From a virus, in the IMG/VR virus record IMGVR_UViG_3300036853_000446, positions 343,635 through 407,634 of that record: DNA of 64,000 nucleotides. One strand, 5' to 3'. Of the stretch, positions 49,195 through 59,049 are shown piece after piece (within the stretch, counting starts at the first letter, position 1; every line of letters begins with the position of its first letter). Under the pieces are notes generated by a model. The model saw only the letters and a program-made list of their open reading frames with translations, did no database searches and was not told the DNA's origin. The position numbers and the translations under genes were made by a program.

Positions 49195-49238
49195 TCTCGC
49201 GAGAACTTGATTCAGCACCATTTTGGCTTTGCGCCAAA
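49195..49238. promoter_or_regulatory. Palindrome and hairpin in divergent intergenic
   Basis: Between the minus-strand tail gene (start 49081) and the plus-strand lipoprotein gene (49278) lie the 10-base palindrome TCTCGCGAGA (49195-49204) and the stem TTTGGC/GCCAAA (49222-49227, 49233-49238). They may mark an operator for the divergent pair. No -35/-10 pair could be fixed. Confidence 0.3.
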
Positions 49239-49277
49239 TATCTAGATCAACGAAAGGGCCCCACCCGTACTGAGATC

Positions 49278-49844
49278 ATGAACGCTTCGAAGACCCTTCT
49301 AGCCCTCCTCGCCCTCCTCGCGGTTGGTTGCGCACAGAGTACTTCAGACGTCAGAGTCAGCGGGTCGGCTAGTTCAGCTCCACCGGCAGCGGCGACAGAA
49401 ACCGCACCGGAAAAGGTCGATCCACAGCCCTGCGGTCTGGCACTCGACCCAGTCCCTCAGTTGCTCGCGGAGACCACGGTGTCCGCCGCACGTTGGTCTG
49501 CGGCAACCGGCTGCGATGTACGAGTCGAAGTTGGCGGCTTGCCGGTCCGTTTCGCGACTCCTGAAGAACTGACCATGGAGGACGGTGGGCATGCACGCGG
49601 TGTGGCGTCGTTCGGCGACGACGGCCAAGTCAAGTTCATTGGTTACCGCAGCGGCTCGATGAATGACTGGACGGTCGATATGACACTGACACACGAGCTG
49701 GGCCATGCACTCGGCTGCCACTCGCACACCAACGATGGCAGCGTGCTCGACTCGCCGTCTCAGCTCTACTCGAAGATCACTGCCAATGCGCTAGAGTGTG
49801 TCTGCGCCTCGCTCAACTGCGAAGTGTTCGTTCCGGAAGCGTAA
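49278..49844 (+). CDS. Lipoprotein with HExxH motif
   Basis: A 188-residue lipoprotein: lipobox 'LLAVGC' (C18), disordered 20-50, then a compact domain with 'THELGHALGCHSH' (H139-H143). This is close to the metzincin motif HExxHxxGxxH, but the third His falls one residue off (H148 or H150 instead of H149), so zinc binding may be altered. Two more Cys follow ('ECVCASLNC'). Unlike the cytosolic HExxH array, this is exported. Plus-strand single gene. Confidence 0.7.
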   Translation: MNASKTLLALLALLAVGCAQSTSDVRVSGSASSAPPAAATETAPEKVDPQPCGLALDPVPQLLAETTVSAARWSAATGCDVRVEVGGLPVRFATPEELTMEDGGHARGVASFGDDGQVKFIGYRSGSMNDWTVDMTLTHELGHALGCHSHTNDGSVLDSPSQLYSKITANALECVCASLNCEVFVPEA

Positions 49845-49850
49845 CCCCTC

Positions 49851-51164
49851 TTACACGAACACACGCGACGGGATGCTCTGATAGAGCTTTTGTGTCGTGG
49901 TGTTCAAGCCAAAGAGCAAGCCGTTGACGGCGACCACGGAGTCGATGCTGCTGTTCAGGGCGTGGAAGGTGACGCCGAGATCGTCGCTTACTTGAAGTCG
50001 ACCGTCGCCGACGAGGTACACGAGGCCGGTCATTGGATCGACTGCAACCTCAAGACTGGAAACCACGCTAAAGTAGACGAACGTCCAGTTGACGGCACCC
50101 GTGTCCGGCGAGCGATAGAGCCGCACCCCGCCCGTGTTGCGCACGGCCGCCAACCAGAAATAGCCGCGCGGATCCCAGGTAAGTGAACCGAAGGAGGTCG
50201 CGCTGCCCGTCGTTGAGCCCGCCGGAAGAGCCGTCTGCGTCCACGCGATGCCGTCAGCACTTTGAGCCATAAAGGTCGTGCTCGTTCCCGTATTGACTCC
50301 AAGGCAGAGCGAGCGTCCGCTCGTCTTCGAGGAGCAGAGCCGTTTGGGCTGGTCGCCGGCAACGCCGTTGAGCGATCGGCTCGTCCAGCTTGCCGCGGCC
50401 GCCGTGGGGGAGCTGAAGATGGCATTCGTGGTTGTCTGGCAGATGGCGAGCCACTGCGTGTTATTGTGGCTGATATCGAGTCCCGGATTGCCGCCGAAGC
50501 TGTTGGCCGCGGTCACGGTCGTCCATGACGCGCCCGCATCATCCGAGTAGGAAAGCGGCGATGTCGAGTCCCGCACCCCCGCAATGCGGGCGGCGAGGTC
50601 GACGCCAGCCTGCGCCACGGCTTTGAAGAAAATGAGGGGACCAGCGGCTTCGAGCGTGCCTTCGGCCGTCAACGGATACATGGGGGCATCCGTGAAGACG
50701 CGAATGAAGCCGGGCGACGTGGACGCACCGAGCGCGAGCGCCCGCCCGTTGGTGACCGGACTAGCGATCTCACGCATCGAGATCGCCAGCGAAAGGTTCA
50801 AAGGCGCGACAATCGTTGCGAGCCCATCGAGTGCAGCGCCAACATCGGCTGGGGGATCCGTCCAGCTGCTGGGCACTCCCGGTGCGTAGAGGACTTTCGT
50901 CGCCGTGCGCGAGGCGAGATCGTCGAGCGCCCCAGCGACCTCCGTCGGATCGGGGTCCGCCCAGTTGGCAGGCACCCCGGGCGTATAAACGAGGTCCGTT
51001 GCAGTTCGGGCATCGAGCGCGGTATCAACGATCGGAAGGACAACCTCAGTTACACCGCGCGTGTACCAGATGCCATTTGCGCCCTTCTGGATGATGTCGT
51101 TCTCCTCCGCATCAGCCGACGTTCCCGTCGAACCCAGCGCGCGCGGTAGACGTCGTTCTGTCAT
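49851..51164 (-). CDS. Tail-fibre-like protein with BNR/Asp-box repeats
   Basis: A 437-residue protein. The N-terminal part holds two copies of a 35-residue unit ('LVYTPGVPANWADPDP...' and 'VLYAPGVPSSWTDPP...'). The C-terminal 250 residues contain Asp-box-like repeats ('YSDDAGASW', 'SADGIAW', 'VSDDLGVTF'), which form beta-propellers in sialidases and fibre tips. Its gene overlaps the next by 4 bases (ATGA). Probable host-surface binding or glycan-processing fibre. Confidence 0.65.
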   Translation of the reverse strand: MTERRLPRALGSTGTSADAEENDIIQKGANGIWYTRGVTEVVLPIVDTALDARTATDLVYTPGVPANWADPDPTEVAGALDDLASRTATKVLYAPGVPSSWTDPPADVGAALDGLATIVAPLNLSLAISMREIASPVTNGRALALGASTSPGFIRVFTDAPMYPLTAEGTLEAAGPLIFFKAVAQAGVDLAARIAGVRDSTSPLSYSDDAGASWTTVTAANSFGGNPGLDISHNNTQWLAICQTTTNAIFSSPTAAAASWTSRSLNGVAGDQPKRLCSSKTSGRSLCLGVNTGTSTTFMAQSADGIAWTQTALPAGSTTGSATSFGSLTWDPRGYFWLAAVRNTGGVRLYRSPDTGAVNWTFVYFSVVSSLEVAVDPMTGLVYLVGDGRLQVSDDLGVTFHALNSSIDSVVAVNGLLFGLNTTTQKLYQSIPSRVFV

Positions 51165-52975
51165 GGGGTGAACCTCGAGCCCATATCGGCGGTGAAGATC
51201 GTAAATGAGTCGACGTCGACCACGACGTTCGGCGCCCCGGCGCCTTGATAGATTCGCATGCCGAAATTCAGGCTCGGGGCCACCGGAATGTTAGCCGAGC
51301 CTCCCGCCAGCCGACTTCCGTTGAATATGGGGTCCCAAGTTCCATCGCTAAAGTAATACTCGAGCACGTAACGCTTGTTGACTACAACAGTCCCCGCGCT
51401 CAGCGTCGTGGACATCACACCACTCGCCTGTCTCAGCCCAACCACGCTCCCAGCGGGCGCCCCACCAACTCTCAAGAAGAGCCCGTTTGCGCCCAAGTTG
51501 GCCGCATCGATGTTGTCGCCGAAGCCAACATCGATCAAGTAAGCCACGCCTGGACTTGCCGTGACCGGTCTCAAAATCGCTCGGAAGCCGAGCAGTTGAG
51601 TGGGAGAAAACAGGTTGGAGGTTGGAAGATCTCCCAGGTGAATATAGCCGCTGGTGCCATCGGCGACCGTGCAGCGCAACACACCAACCTCACCCGCGAC
51701 GCCCGCTGCCCGTGACAGAAGCATGCCGTCTCCTCCGGCAGTGAATCCGTCAACAGGAAGGATGTTCGTGATGAGGCCGGCGAACTCCGCGTGCAAGGCC
51801 ACCTTTCGAGCGCTCCAATTGAACATGGGCGTCGACTGAAGCCGACCGATGCGTGAGTCGACTCGACCATCCACCCGCGCCAAAGCGGTGAAATCTTCCA
51901 CGAGACCGTGGGTCTCCGAAAGAATCGACCATTCAGCGACCGATTTCGCGATCAAGGTGACCGACCCGTAATTTTGCGCGATCACATATTGGGCTGTCCC
52001 GGCAATGCTGCTCACCCCGAGCACGCCGGAGACCTTGACGTTGTTCGTTGCCGCGGTGCCGTCGACGTCCGATATCGTCAGCGTGGCGCCGACCCGAATC
52101 GCAGTCGGCAGGGTGATGGTTTTCGTTCCCGCGACCCAGGCGGCGTTACTCGTTTGAACGAGGACGTGAATCTCGTTTGCCGAATTCGCGCTCCCGGCTG
52201 CCAACGAAATCGTGTCTGTGACCGTGACGACCGAGGCGGACTCGCTAACGGTGGTCCAAGCAATTGCCGCCGTCGATGACGTTCGGGCCAGCGTCAGGGC
52301 CCCTTGATTCGAAAGGATGACGGTACTTGGGCGTCCATCGATCAGGTCACTGCCGCCGCGCGTGATGGTGACGCTGTTGGCCGAACTCACCGTCTTGATG
52401 AAGACAATGACGTCGCCGAGCTGGGAACGCGCCGGCAGCGTAAGCGTGATGTCGCCCGTCGTCGTGTCGACGAGGACGACCTGGCTCGAGCCCGCACGGG
52501 GCAAGGTGACACTCGAGTTGACGGTGAGGGTTGCGGGCCTTTCCGAGATTGCGGCCCAGCCCCTATTTTCGTCGATGCAGACGAAGGACCGCGCTGGGAA
52601 GGGCGGCGCCCCGAGGCGCTCGGTGTCATTGAAGCCATGAATCGTGCCGAAGAGAGCGCCAGAAGCGGCCTGGATTGTCACTTCCTTGAGGCCACTGCCG
52701 CTGGCGCCTGCGCCAATGAAGGTGACCACGTCCCCGACGTGCGGTTCAAGAGGCAGCTTGATCGTGTAGGTGCCCGTCAAAGACACGACCACGGTCAGGT
52801 ATTTGCTCAACCGCGGTAGCGTCGTTGCCGAGCTGACCGTCAGAACTGTGAAATCAGATTCCTGGATGTTCGCAGGGGTCCCCGAGGGAATGGTCAGTGC
52901 GGACGCCGAAACGACGTTTGCCGGCAGTTTGCCAGGACCAAATCGCAGAGAGGTGGGTAATTTGACGGACGGCAT
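51161..52975 (-). CDS. Tail-fibre-like repeat protein
   Basis: A 604-residue beta-rich protein. Residues 40-345 contain several similar units of about 80-100 residues ('LTVVVSLTGTYTIKLPLEPHVGD', 'VVLVDTTTGDITLTLPARSQLGD'; in parts) typical of fibre shafts, then a C-terminal domain with lectin-like strands ('NKRYVLEYYFSDGTWDPIFNG'). No enzymatic residues are seen. Coupled to the neighbouring fibre gene. Confidence 0.6.
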   Translation of the reverse strand: MPSVKLPTSLRFGPGKLPANVVSASALTIPSGTPANIQESDFTVLTVSSATTLPRLSKYLTVVVSLTGTYTIKLPLEPHVGDVVTFIGAGASGSGLKEVTIQAASGALFGTIHGFNDTERLGAPPFPARSFVCIDENRGWAAISERPATLTVNSSVTLPRAGSSQVVLVDTTTGDITLTLPARSQLGDVIVFIKTVSSANSVTITRGGSDLIDGRPSTVILSNQGALTLARTSSTAAIAWTTVSESASVVTVTDTISLAAGSANSANEIHVLVQTSNAAWVAGTKTITLPTAIRVGATLTISDVDGTAATNNVKVSGVLGVSSIAGTAQYVIAQNYGSVTLIAKSVAEWSILSETHGLVEDFTALARVDGRVDSRIGRLQSTPMFNWSARKVALHAEFAGLITNILPVDGFTAGGDGMLLSRAAGVAGEVGVLRCTVADGTSGYIHLGDLPTSNLFSPTQLLGFRAILRPVTASPGVAYLIDVGFGDNIDAANLGANGLFLRVGGAPAGSVVGLRQASGVMSTTLSAGTVVVNKRYVLEYYFSDGTWDPIFNGSRLAGGSANIPVAPSLNFGMRIYQGAGAPNVVVDVDSFTIFTADMGSRFTP

Positions 52976-52987
52976 GTTCTAAGACCC

Positions 52988-53620
52988 TCAGTAGATGACG
53001 GACCACGAGCCCGTGTGGACGAGGCGTGACCGCGGACCCACGTCCAAAGGTCCGTTCATCAGAAATTCGGCGCGCAAAGAGCTGCCCTCCTCCCCTGGGT
53101 TAACCACCACGAGGGCGCCACTCGTCGTCTCGGTGTAGTCACCGGCGCCGTCGTAGTTCAGCGTTGCTCTGGCTGGATAGAGCCCTTCGGGTTGCTCCAC
53201 ATAGTAGCGCTCAATCCTGCCGTTTGAATCCACGTAACGCCACGTGTTGTGTTCGTAGACTAGGATGAACTGCAGCACCGTTGAGAACAGGTCAACCGTT
53301 GTCGTAGAGATATGGCCACCAATTGTCGACCGCGACCCGAGCTTACCCATACCTATGGGAAAGACGTCATCTGGGTCGAGGAGGTCATCATAAACAATCC
53401 TCGCGAATCCAGGGTACTGCGCCAGGATCCCCTGGTATTTCTGCGCCAAAAGGTCGGACAAATTGCTCGGGTTATCGACTCGAATGCCCTCCGGAATCTT
53501 TACGGGGATCAGACCATCGACACGGAACTCCGTCTGGGCTCCGGACGTCATGACGACATCGACGATGCGCGCGTCGGCGATCGTTGGAACATGCATGTCA
53601 AAGAGATAGTAGGTGCTCAT
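52988..53620 (-). CDS. Hypothetical tail-region protein
   Basis: A 210-residue protein between two fibre genes. The N-terminal part is mixed alpha/beta ('DLLAQKYQGILAQYP'); the rest is beta strands ('LQFILVYEHNTWRYVDSNGRIERYYVEQ', in parts). Ends 'RLVHTGSWSVIY'. Probably a short structural or adaptor protein. Confidence 0.55.
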   Translation of the reverse strand: MSTYYLFDMHVPTIADARIVDVVMTSGAQTEFRVDGLIPVKIPEGIRVDNPSNLSDLLAQKYQGILAQYPGFARIVYDDLLDPDDVFPIGMGKLGSRSTIGGHISTTTVDLFSTVLQFILVYEHNTWRYVDSNGRIERYYVEQPEGLYPARATLNYDGAGDYTETTSGALVVVNPGEEGSSLRAEFLMNGPLDVGPRSRLVHTGSWSVIY

Positions 53621-53622
53621 CT

Positions 53623-56316
53623 TTAGGTAATCTCACCCATCCCGACCTGCGGGCTCGATGAGAGCGGATTGCCCTTGAGCCGATAGACGCTAGCCGACGT
53701 AAAGTTCAGCGACAGATCCGGGTCAAACCCGACGAAGTTCTCAGCATCGAACTCAGACCACCTGGAAAGAAGCACGGCCACGAGTGTTCCCTTGGGCCCT
53801 ATCGGGCCGTCTTCTGCTAGCTCGGCGATCATGGGCAACACGTTCTTGTGTCGTTTGCCGTCCGAAAGAGGCTGGGCGAAGGCGCTCGGAATGTAGAACC
53901 TCAGTGCTTCGTCCCCTCGACTGCGCTCTACCTGATTGAAGAAGGTGCGCCCTTCGGCATCGATGTCTCCGCCGCCGCGAATAAAGGTCAGCAATTCCGG
54001 GCTCGGGACCCCAGGGATCAACGTCGCGAGCTGTAGGAACCCACTCTGAGCGTTGAAATCCGCGATACTGACGAGACCACTGCCATCGAGTTCGTGGTCA
54101 CCAGAGAAGGACCCTGCGGACGAAGGGTAAACTCCAGGACTCTGAACGTACTGCTGGGGAAACGGATACGCCTCGTCGAGGGAGCCAGAGCCCGTGACGA
54201 GCGTGTACATGAAGGGAGCGATGTAGCGCGGAATCACCCTCAAGAACGTTCCGAGCAGTTCGGTCCTCAGCGTCTGCGGAGCGCGCGTTTCGTACCAAAT
54301 GGTCATTTGGACGGCGTTGTTCGGGATGGGACGAATGGCCTGATAGTCGACGTTGATGATATCGCCAAAACTCGGGGCGCCGTTCGGGTTCCACGCCGAA
54401 GCCTCGCTGCTGACGAAAAGAAAGTGCCCGTCATTCGAAACAACCACGGATCCCTCGTACGTGCTGCTCGTGGTGACGTTCGTTACGACTCCTACTTGCA
54501 CCACGCGGTCTGGAACGTATAACGGGAACGTGTCCGGCAGAGCGTCGGGGAATGCGAAGCTGACCCGCTGACTAAAGGTCAGGGTCGATGTCGAATAGCC
54601 GAGGAAAACCTCCCTGTGTGGCGCGTCTGCGGCCGTAGCTATCGATCCGAACGAGTACGGCGCGGTCTCAGGCAACTGCGCGGGATTCTCGAGAACACAG
54701 GCGATCTGGTCACTGGTCGGCGTCTTGCTGAGGCCCCCCGCCGTTACCTCCGAACCACCCGGATATGAGACGAGCAACGTGACATAAACGTCGCTCGTCG
54801 ACGGAGCGGCGAACCCGAACCCGAACGAGATTGGACCCGTTGTTCCGAGGCCAGAAATGTGCGTGAACTCGGTGCTACTACCGTTATAGGCGCCAGTTGC
54901 AGCGTCGTCGATAAATCCGTGATAGCTCGTCGCCGCGGTCGTGTCGGCGCCAACCCAATACAAGACGTCCAAGATGACGACGTTGGTGGGAGCCGCGTTG
55001 ACGAAGTTGGCATTGCCATGCGGATGAATGCGAAACGGGTCCGTCGAACCAGTCGGGTCGATCGTGAGAACTGAGCCGTTGTCCCAAACCTCTGCGCCTC
55101 CATCCTGGTCGGTCGGCACAAACCGCACGACCACCGTCTCGAGGATGGGCCGATCGCTGAACCGCCGACAGACTCCATCAAAACCAGCGCGAATTTGCTG
55201 AGCACCGGGGTTGTCCGTGGGCCCGATTTCGTCGGCCCAAATGTTGGTGTGACCTTTGGAGCCGCCCCCGAGAGGCGTCGTTGCGATCTCGGTCCGGAGG
55301 GCATTGTCGAGAATCAGATTGACGTTCTTCTGCAACAACTCCTGGAGGTCCCAGCCCGTCGTGCTGATGCTCGTTCGGAGGTCAATGACGTCGCGTTCGA
55401 CGATGATGTTGGCTGGCAAGCCGTCAGGACGACCTGACCCGCCGTTATGGTTCGTGTCCCGGGCGAAGGGGGCCGTGTTACGCCGAAACACCGCAAGAAG
55501 TGGCAGAGCATAGATAAAGCCGTCGACCGAGCCAATCTCGTTCGCGGGGTTACCGTCGCCCGCGCGCCAGAGGCCACCGTCTCCGGCGCTCGATCGAGAT
55601 GTGTAATTGAAGACCGTCGCTGTACCATTGGCATCCTCCGGGCTCGCGGGCACCGAGAATGCCACCGCCAGGGGGTCGGCAATTCCAGAGGGGTATAGAT
55701 CGAGGTCGATCCCGTTGATGACTCTCAAGCGATACTGAATCTGGACGCGCTTCGTGGTTTCGGCGCCTACGTTGGCGTCGATGATATCGTCTGCGTAGTT
55801 GAGGTTGAGATCGTCAGAGCCGTCGATCTTGACGTTGCCATTACGCCAGATGCGGCCCGTCGGAGACTTGCCGTCCGTGGACGGTGAAGCCGAAAGCAGG
55901 CGTCGCCATACCTCCAGAATCACGAGATCGGTGCGCAAAGCACCAACTCCTTCGGGAGGGGCGCCCAAATCCAAGCGGTTGAGACTCAGGCCGCCCGTTG
56001 ACCCAATGCCGGTAACAACGGGAATGAGCCAACCGTTCACCAAGGCGTTCATGCCGGGCACGGTGATCTCGTTGCTGGTCGGACTGAAGATGAAGATTCC
56101 GCTCGAATGACTCGACGTATCGAACACGTCACTTCCGAGCCACCCCGAATGCGCGAGCTGCAGAAAGCTCCGGTTACGCGCCTGGATGACGTCCTGAGTT
56201 TGGTTCAGCTCGGAATCGAGGACGGGCTTGCTGGATTGGTAGACCGTCGATTCGAAGTTACGTCCTTCAACATCGAGATAGGCCGATACCCCAGCGCCAA
56301 AGCTCTTGGTCGTCAT
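53623..56316 (-). CDS. Large tail-fibre/baseplate-like protein B
   Basis: An 897-residue paralogue of the 1371-residue tail protein (shared 'VYQSSKPVLDSEL', 'SGWLG', 'NGWLIPV', 'VILEVWRRLLSASPS', 'GGLWRAGDG', 'AVFRRN'). After about residue 330 the two diverge, so the shared head is likely an attachment domain and the tails are different receptor-binding parts. ATG 56316, 2 bases from the next gene's end. Confidence 0.7.
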   Translation of the reverse strand: MTTKSFGAGVSAYLDVEGRNFESTVYQSSKPVLDSELNQTQDVIQARNRSFLQLAHSGWLGSDVFDTSSHSSGIFIFSPTSNEITVPGMNALVNGWLIPVVTGIGSTGGLSLNRLDLGAPPEGVGALRTDLVILEVWRRLLSASPSTDGKSPTGRIWRNGNVKIDGSDDLNLNYADDIIDANVGAETTKRVQIQYRLRVINGIDLDLYPSGIADPLAVAFSVPASPEDANGTATVFNYTSRSSAGDGGLWRAGDGNPANEIGSVDGFIYALPLLAVFRRNTAPFARDTNHNGGSGRPDGLPANIIVERDVIDLRTSISTTGWDLQELLQKNVNLILDNALRTEIATTPLGGGSKGHTNIWADEIGPTDNPGAQQIRAGFDGVCRRFSDRPILETVVVRFVPTDQDGGAEVWDNGSVLTIDPTGSTDPFRIHPHGNANFVNAAPTNVVILDVLYWVGADTTAATSYHGFIDDAATGAYNGSSTEFTHISGLGTTGPISFGFGFAAPSTSDVYVTLLVSYPGGSEVTAGGLSKTPTSDQIACVLENPAQLPETAPYSFGSIATAADAPHREVFLGYSTSTLTFSQRVSFAFPDALPDTFPLYVPDRVVQVGVVTNVTTSSTYEGSVVVSNDGHFLFVSSEASAWNPNGAPSFGDIINVDYQAIRPIPNNAVQMTIWYETRAPQTLRTELLGTFLRVIPRYIAPFMYTLVTGSGSLDEAYPFPQQYVQSPGVYPSSAGSFSGDHELDGSGLVSIADFNAQSGFLQLATLIPGVPSPELLTFIRGGGDIDAEGRTFFNQVERSRGDEALRFYIPSAFAQPLSDGKRHKNVLPMIAELAEDGPIGPKGTLVAVLLSRWSEFDAENFVGFDPDLSLNFTSASVYRLKGNPLSSSPQVGMGEIT

Positions 56317-56353
56317 GCCAGGTCGCCCTCATTCCCCGTGAAGATCACGTACT

Positions 56354-56992
56354 TCACGTCGTGATCCGCCAAGTCACGGTAAAGGTCGACGTTGTGGGTT
56401 TCGAAATTACGTTGTAGGAGAGGTAATTCAAAAGCGTCTCTCGCGTCGTGAGGTCGACCGTGGGGTCATATGGCCCGTTGGGCGGCGTCACCGGGTTCTT
56501 GATCGACATGTTCGAGCTGATGTTCCCGCCGATGATCCCCATCTCGACGAGTGGCCCCACGGCTTCCGATTCCGAGAACGTCGTCGTGAAGTCGACTACG
56601 TTCGTTGGGTAGTCTACCGGTACCCCGGTCGAGTCGATGAATTGCTTGGACGCAAACGTTTTTCGCGAGATCTCGGCATAGAGCGCTCGCTGAGTGTTCG
56701 TTGCCGGGGGCGGGGACAGGGGGTTCCAGCCGCTATCGCCCGAACCAACAGCGAGCACGAATCCGCCGAACGGCACCTCCAGGCTGTCACGGAGGAGGCG
56801 GGCCACCAACACGCTGGCATCCATCGTGATGACGTTTTTCTTCTCCCATGAATGCTCGAGCGCACCCGTTCGTGCGTTTCGAAGCTCCATGAAGACGTCG
56901 CCTCGAGGACCTCGGACTTTCTCTTCGTATCGGCCCGACAAGGTCGCACTGAAAGCGCTGCTTGCATTCCGAACGGCATCAACAATCTTCAT
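56354..56992 (-). CDS. Tail-associated structural protein
   Basis: A 212-residue protein. 'RGPRGDVFMELRNARTGALEHSWEKKNVI' (in parts) and 'GGFVLAVGSGDSGWNP' occur in a set of small phage tail proteins that I know only by pattern. The C-terminal half is beta-rich. It lies just upstream of tail protein B. Confidence 0.55.
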   Translation of the reverse strand: MKIVDAVRNASSAFSATLSGRYEEKVRGPRGDVFMELRNARTGALEHSWEKKNVITMDASVLVARLLRDSLEVPFGGFVLAVGSGDSGWNPLSPPPATNTQRALYAEISRKTFASKQFIDSTGVPVDYPTNVVDFTTTFSESEAVGPLVEMGIIGGNISSNMSIKNPVTPPNGPYDPTVDLTTRETLLNYLSYNVISKPTTSTFTVTWRITT

Positions 56993-57057
56993 TTTTACAT
57001 CTCACTCGACGAGCACGAGGCTCCTCACGGAGATGCGGGGCTATAAGCAAAAAAGCG

Positions 57058-58623
57058 TCAGGCGATGGCAAAGGGACCGACGGTCGGTCCGGCGCCGATC
57101 GGCGCCTGATTATCCGCTGTCCTGAACGCTCCTAGCGCGGCATCAATGCCGGGAAAGGTTCCCCAACGGCCGTCGTTCAGGAACGCGGCCCGCGTGATGT
57201 CGATCGGCTCGACCAGGAGTCCTTCCGGGGTGCCATCTTCCGGCGCCAGGACGCCGTCTTCACGCTGGTCGGCAAGACTAGAGATGGCTTGGCCACGGCG
57301 ATGCGCAGTCGCCCACAGAATGCTTCTCATGCGCTGAGCGACGCCGGGCGTCGCAGAAGCCGGGTTGATTATGTCCGTCCACTCATCGATTTGATCGACA
57401 ATGGTCGTGAGCGTGCCCGCTTCGGCGCGAGCTGCTGGACCGAATAGCTCGGACTCAAACTCGGCCGACACCACGTACTGATGGTGGTTGGTTCTGACGA
57501 GAGAGCGATTGCGCCACCGATTTAAGGGCTCTCCGATCACGTGTGCGACGAGTGTGCCCGGCGCAAAGGACTGGGCGTCGAGGAGGCCAAGTGTGACCGT
57601 GACGAGCCCGCGTGTCGGCGGGCCTGGGGAGGCGCCAATCAGATCGCTCGCTCCAGCCGCAGCCGGGAATGTAAACAGCGGAATCCCGGCCGCGCCAAGG
57701 TCGCTCGGAATCGAGTAAACGTCATAAGCCCTCGTGCAAACGCGGACACTGTCGATTTCGATAACGGAGTTTGCAGCGTTTGCGCCGAAAGCCGGCGAAA
57801 AGAAGATCTGACCGTCAGGAGCGCCAAGGAGTCCTCCTTTTGCCTCCCCTGAAAAGCTCCCGAATCTCAAGCGAAAGGGTCGCGGGATGGCCTCTTTCCA
57901 TTGAAGAAGGACACCTTCAGGCCGAATGGTGCGCCCCGCTTGACTACGAACGAGCACGCCGACCTGGAGGCTGTAGTACGCGAGAGGTATCAAATCCTCA
58001 GCGAGGATGAGCTGACCGCGGGTGTCGTCAGGCCCAGTCTGCTCGACTCTCTGGATGTTGGAAGCCAAACCATCGAGCCTGCTCAGCTGATAGTTTAAAG
58101 GATCGACGAAAGCGTCGTCGATCTGCATGGCCTCGCTGAACCGCAGCTGCACCTTGCGCCGGCTCTGAATTGCGGCAGCAAATGACGCCCGAGCCGGATC
58201 GCCATCGAACGTCGCCTCCGCATGCGCGGGATCAAGAAAGTCCGCACCTATCGCCTGGATGCGCCCCGATGTCGCGTTCACCACGACGACGTAGGGAATT
58301 TGGTCCTGCCTCGAGGTGCGCAGGATGACGGCGGTATTTCCAGAAGGATCGACGTCAGAGACGGTCAGACCAGCAATCGTGTAGTTGACCGGATTGAAAT
58401 TCGCAGCGTGAGTCAGGTCGAGAGTCGCCGTAAAGTCGACTCTTACAAGCACCTCCGACAGGGAAGTTGCAGTCGAAACCTCAAACAGCACGTCGCCCAG
58501 CTGTGGCCCCGTGCCAAATCTAAAGCTCCCGAAGCCTCCTGTCATGAGTTTGTCTTCTCTGAGCTGGTTATCCGCGGCCGCATCCGCCCAAAGAGTCTCA
58601 ATAGGAAGATCCTGACCCGCCAT
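57058..58623 (-). CDS. Tail protein with Ig/invasin-like domains
   Basis: A 521-residue protein with two Ig-like beta-sandwich units ('VLVRVDFTATLDLTHAANFNPVNYTIAGL', in parts; 'VQLRFSEAMQIDDAFVDPLNYQL') close to the SbsA/invasin-type domains used in adhesion, then a conserved C-terminal region ('EWTDIINPASATPG'). Probably a fibre or baseplate component. Confidence 0.6.
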   Translation of the reverse strand: MAGQDLPIETLWADAAADNQLREDKLMTGGFGSFRFGTGPQLGDVLFEVSTATSLSEVLVRVDFTATLDLTHAANFNPVNYTIAGLTVSDVDPSGNTAVILRTSRQDQIPYVVVVNATSGRIQAIGADFLDPAHAEATFDGDPARASFAAAIQSRRKVQLRFSEAMQIDDAFVDPLNYQLSRLDGLASNIQRVEQTGPDDTRGQLILAEDLIPLAYYSLQVGVLVRSQAGRTIRPEGVLLQWKEAIPRPFRLRFGSFSGEAKGGLLGAPDGQIFFSPAFGANAANSVIEIDSVRVCTRAYDVYSIPSDLGAAGIPLFTFPAAAGASDLIGASPGPPTRGLVTVTLGLLDAQSFAPGTLVAHVIGEPLNRWRNRSLVRTNHHQYVVSAEFESELFGPAARAEAGTLTTIVDQIDEWTDIINPASATPGVAQRMRSILWATAHRRGQAISSLADQREDGVLAPEDGTPEGLLVEPIDITRAAFLNDGRWGTFPGIDAALGAFRTADNQAPIGAGPTVGPFAIA

Positions 58624-58715
58624 TCATGCGGGTACATTGAGGGATGGGGATGATGACCGCGACGACGTGACGGCCTGGTCGGTCCGGTAGGCCGCGGTAA
58701 GGTTACGCTTGGCGG

Positions 58716-59009
58716 CTAGAGTTGCTGGTAGGTGGGCACGAGGGCCGCCAACGCGACATTGAGAACATCGAGAGCTTCCTTCGTGGACAGAAAGGCGGCG
58801 TTCGCCGCTGCCCACCCGACGGTCTCGTGCGCGGTGGAGATTGCGTCGTCCAGCGCAATATTTGCCGCATCAACCGCCGTCTGCTCAGCCATGACCAACG
58901 CCGCAGTCTCGACGTTTTTGTTCACGAAGGCGTCGAGGGCGGCGTCAAACGCGACTTTTGCCGCGACGACTTCGGTTGCCATGACGCCGAGTTCTTGTGC
59001 TGTAGCCAT
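58716..59009 (-). CDS. Small helical protein
   Basis: A 97-residue Ala-rich protein, one or two long helices ('AAKVAFDAALDAFVNKN', 'AAANAAFLSTKEALDVLNVAL'). ATG 59009 has GGGAG 6 bases upstream; an upstream ATG at 59021 is in frame. Possibly a chaperone or trimerisation adaptor for the following fibre. Confidence 0.55.
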   Translation of the reverse strand: MATAQELGVMATEVVAAKVAFDAALDAFVNKNVETAALVMAEQTAVDAANIALDDAISTAHETVGWAAANAAFLSTKEALDVLNVALAALVPTYQQL

Positions 59010-59049
59010 TTGGTCTCCCACTCCTTGATTGTGTTAGGGACTGAACGTC

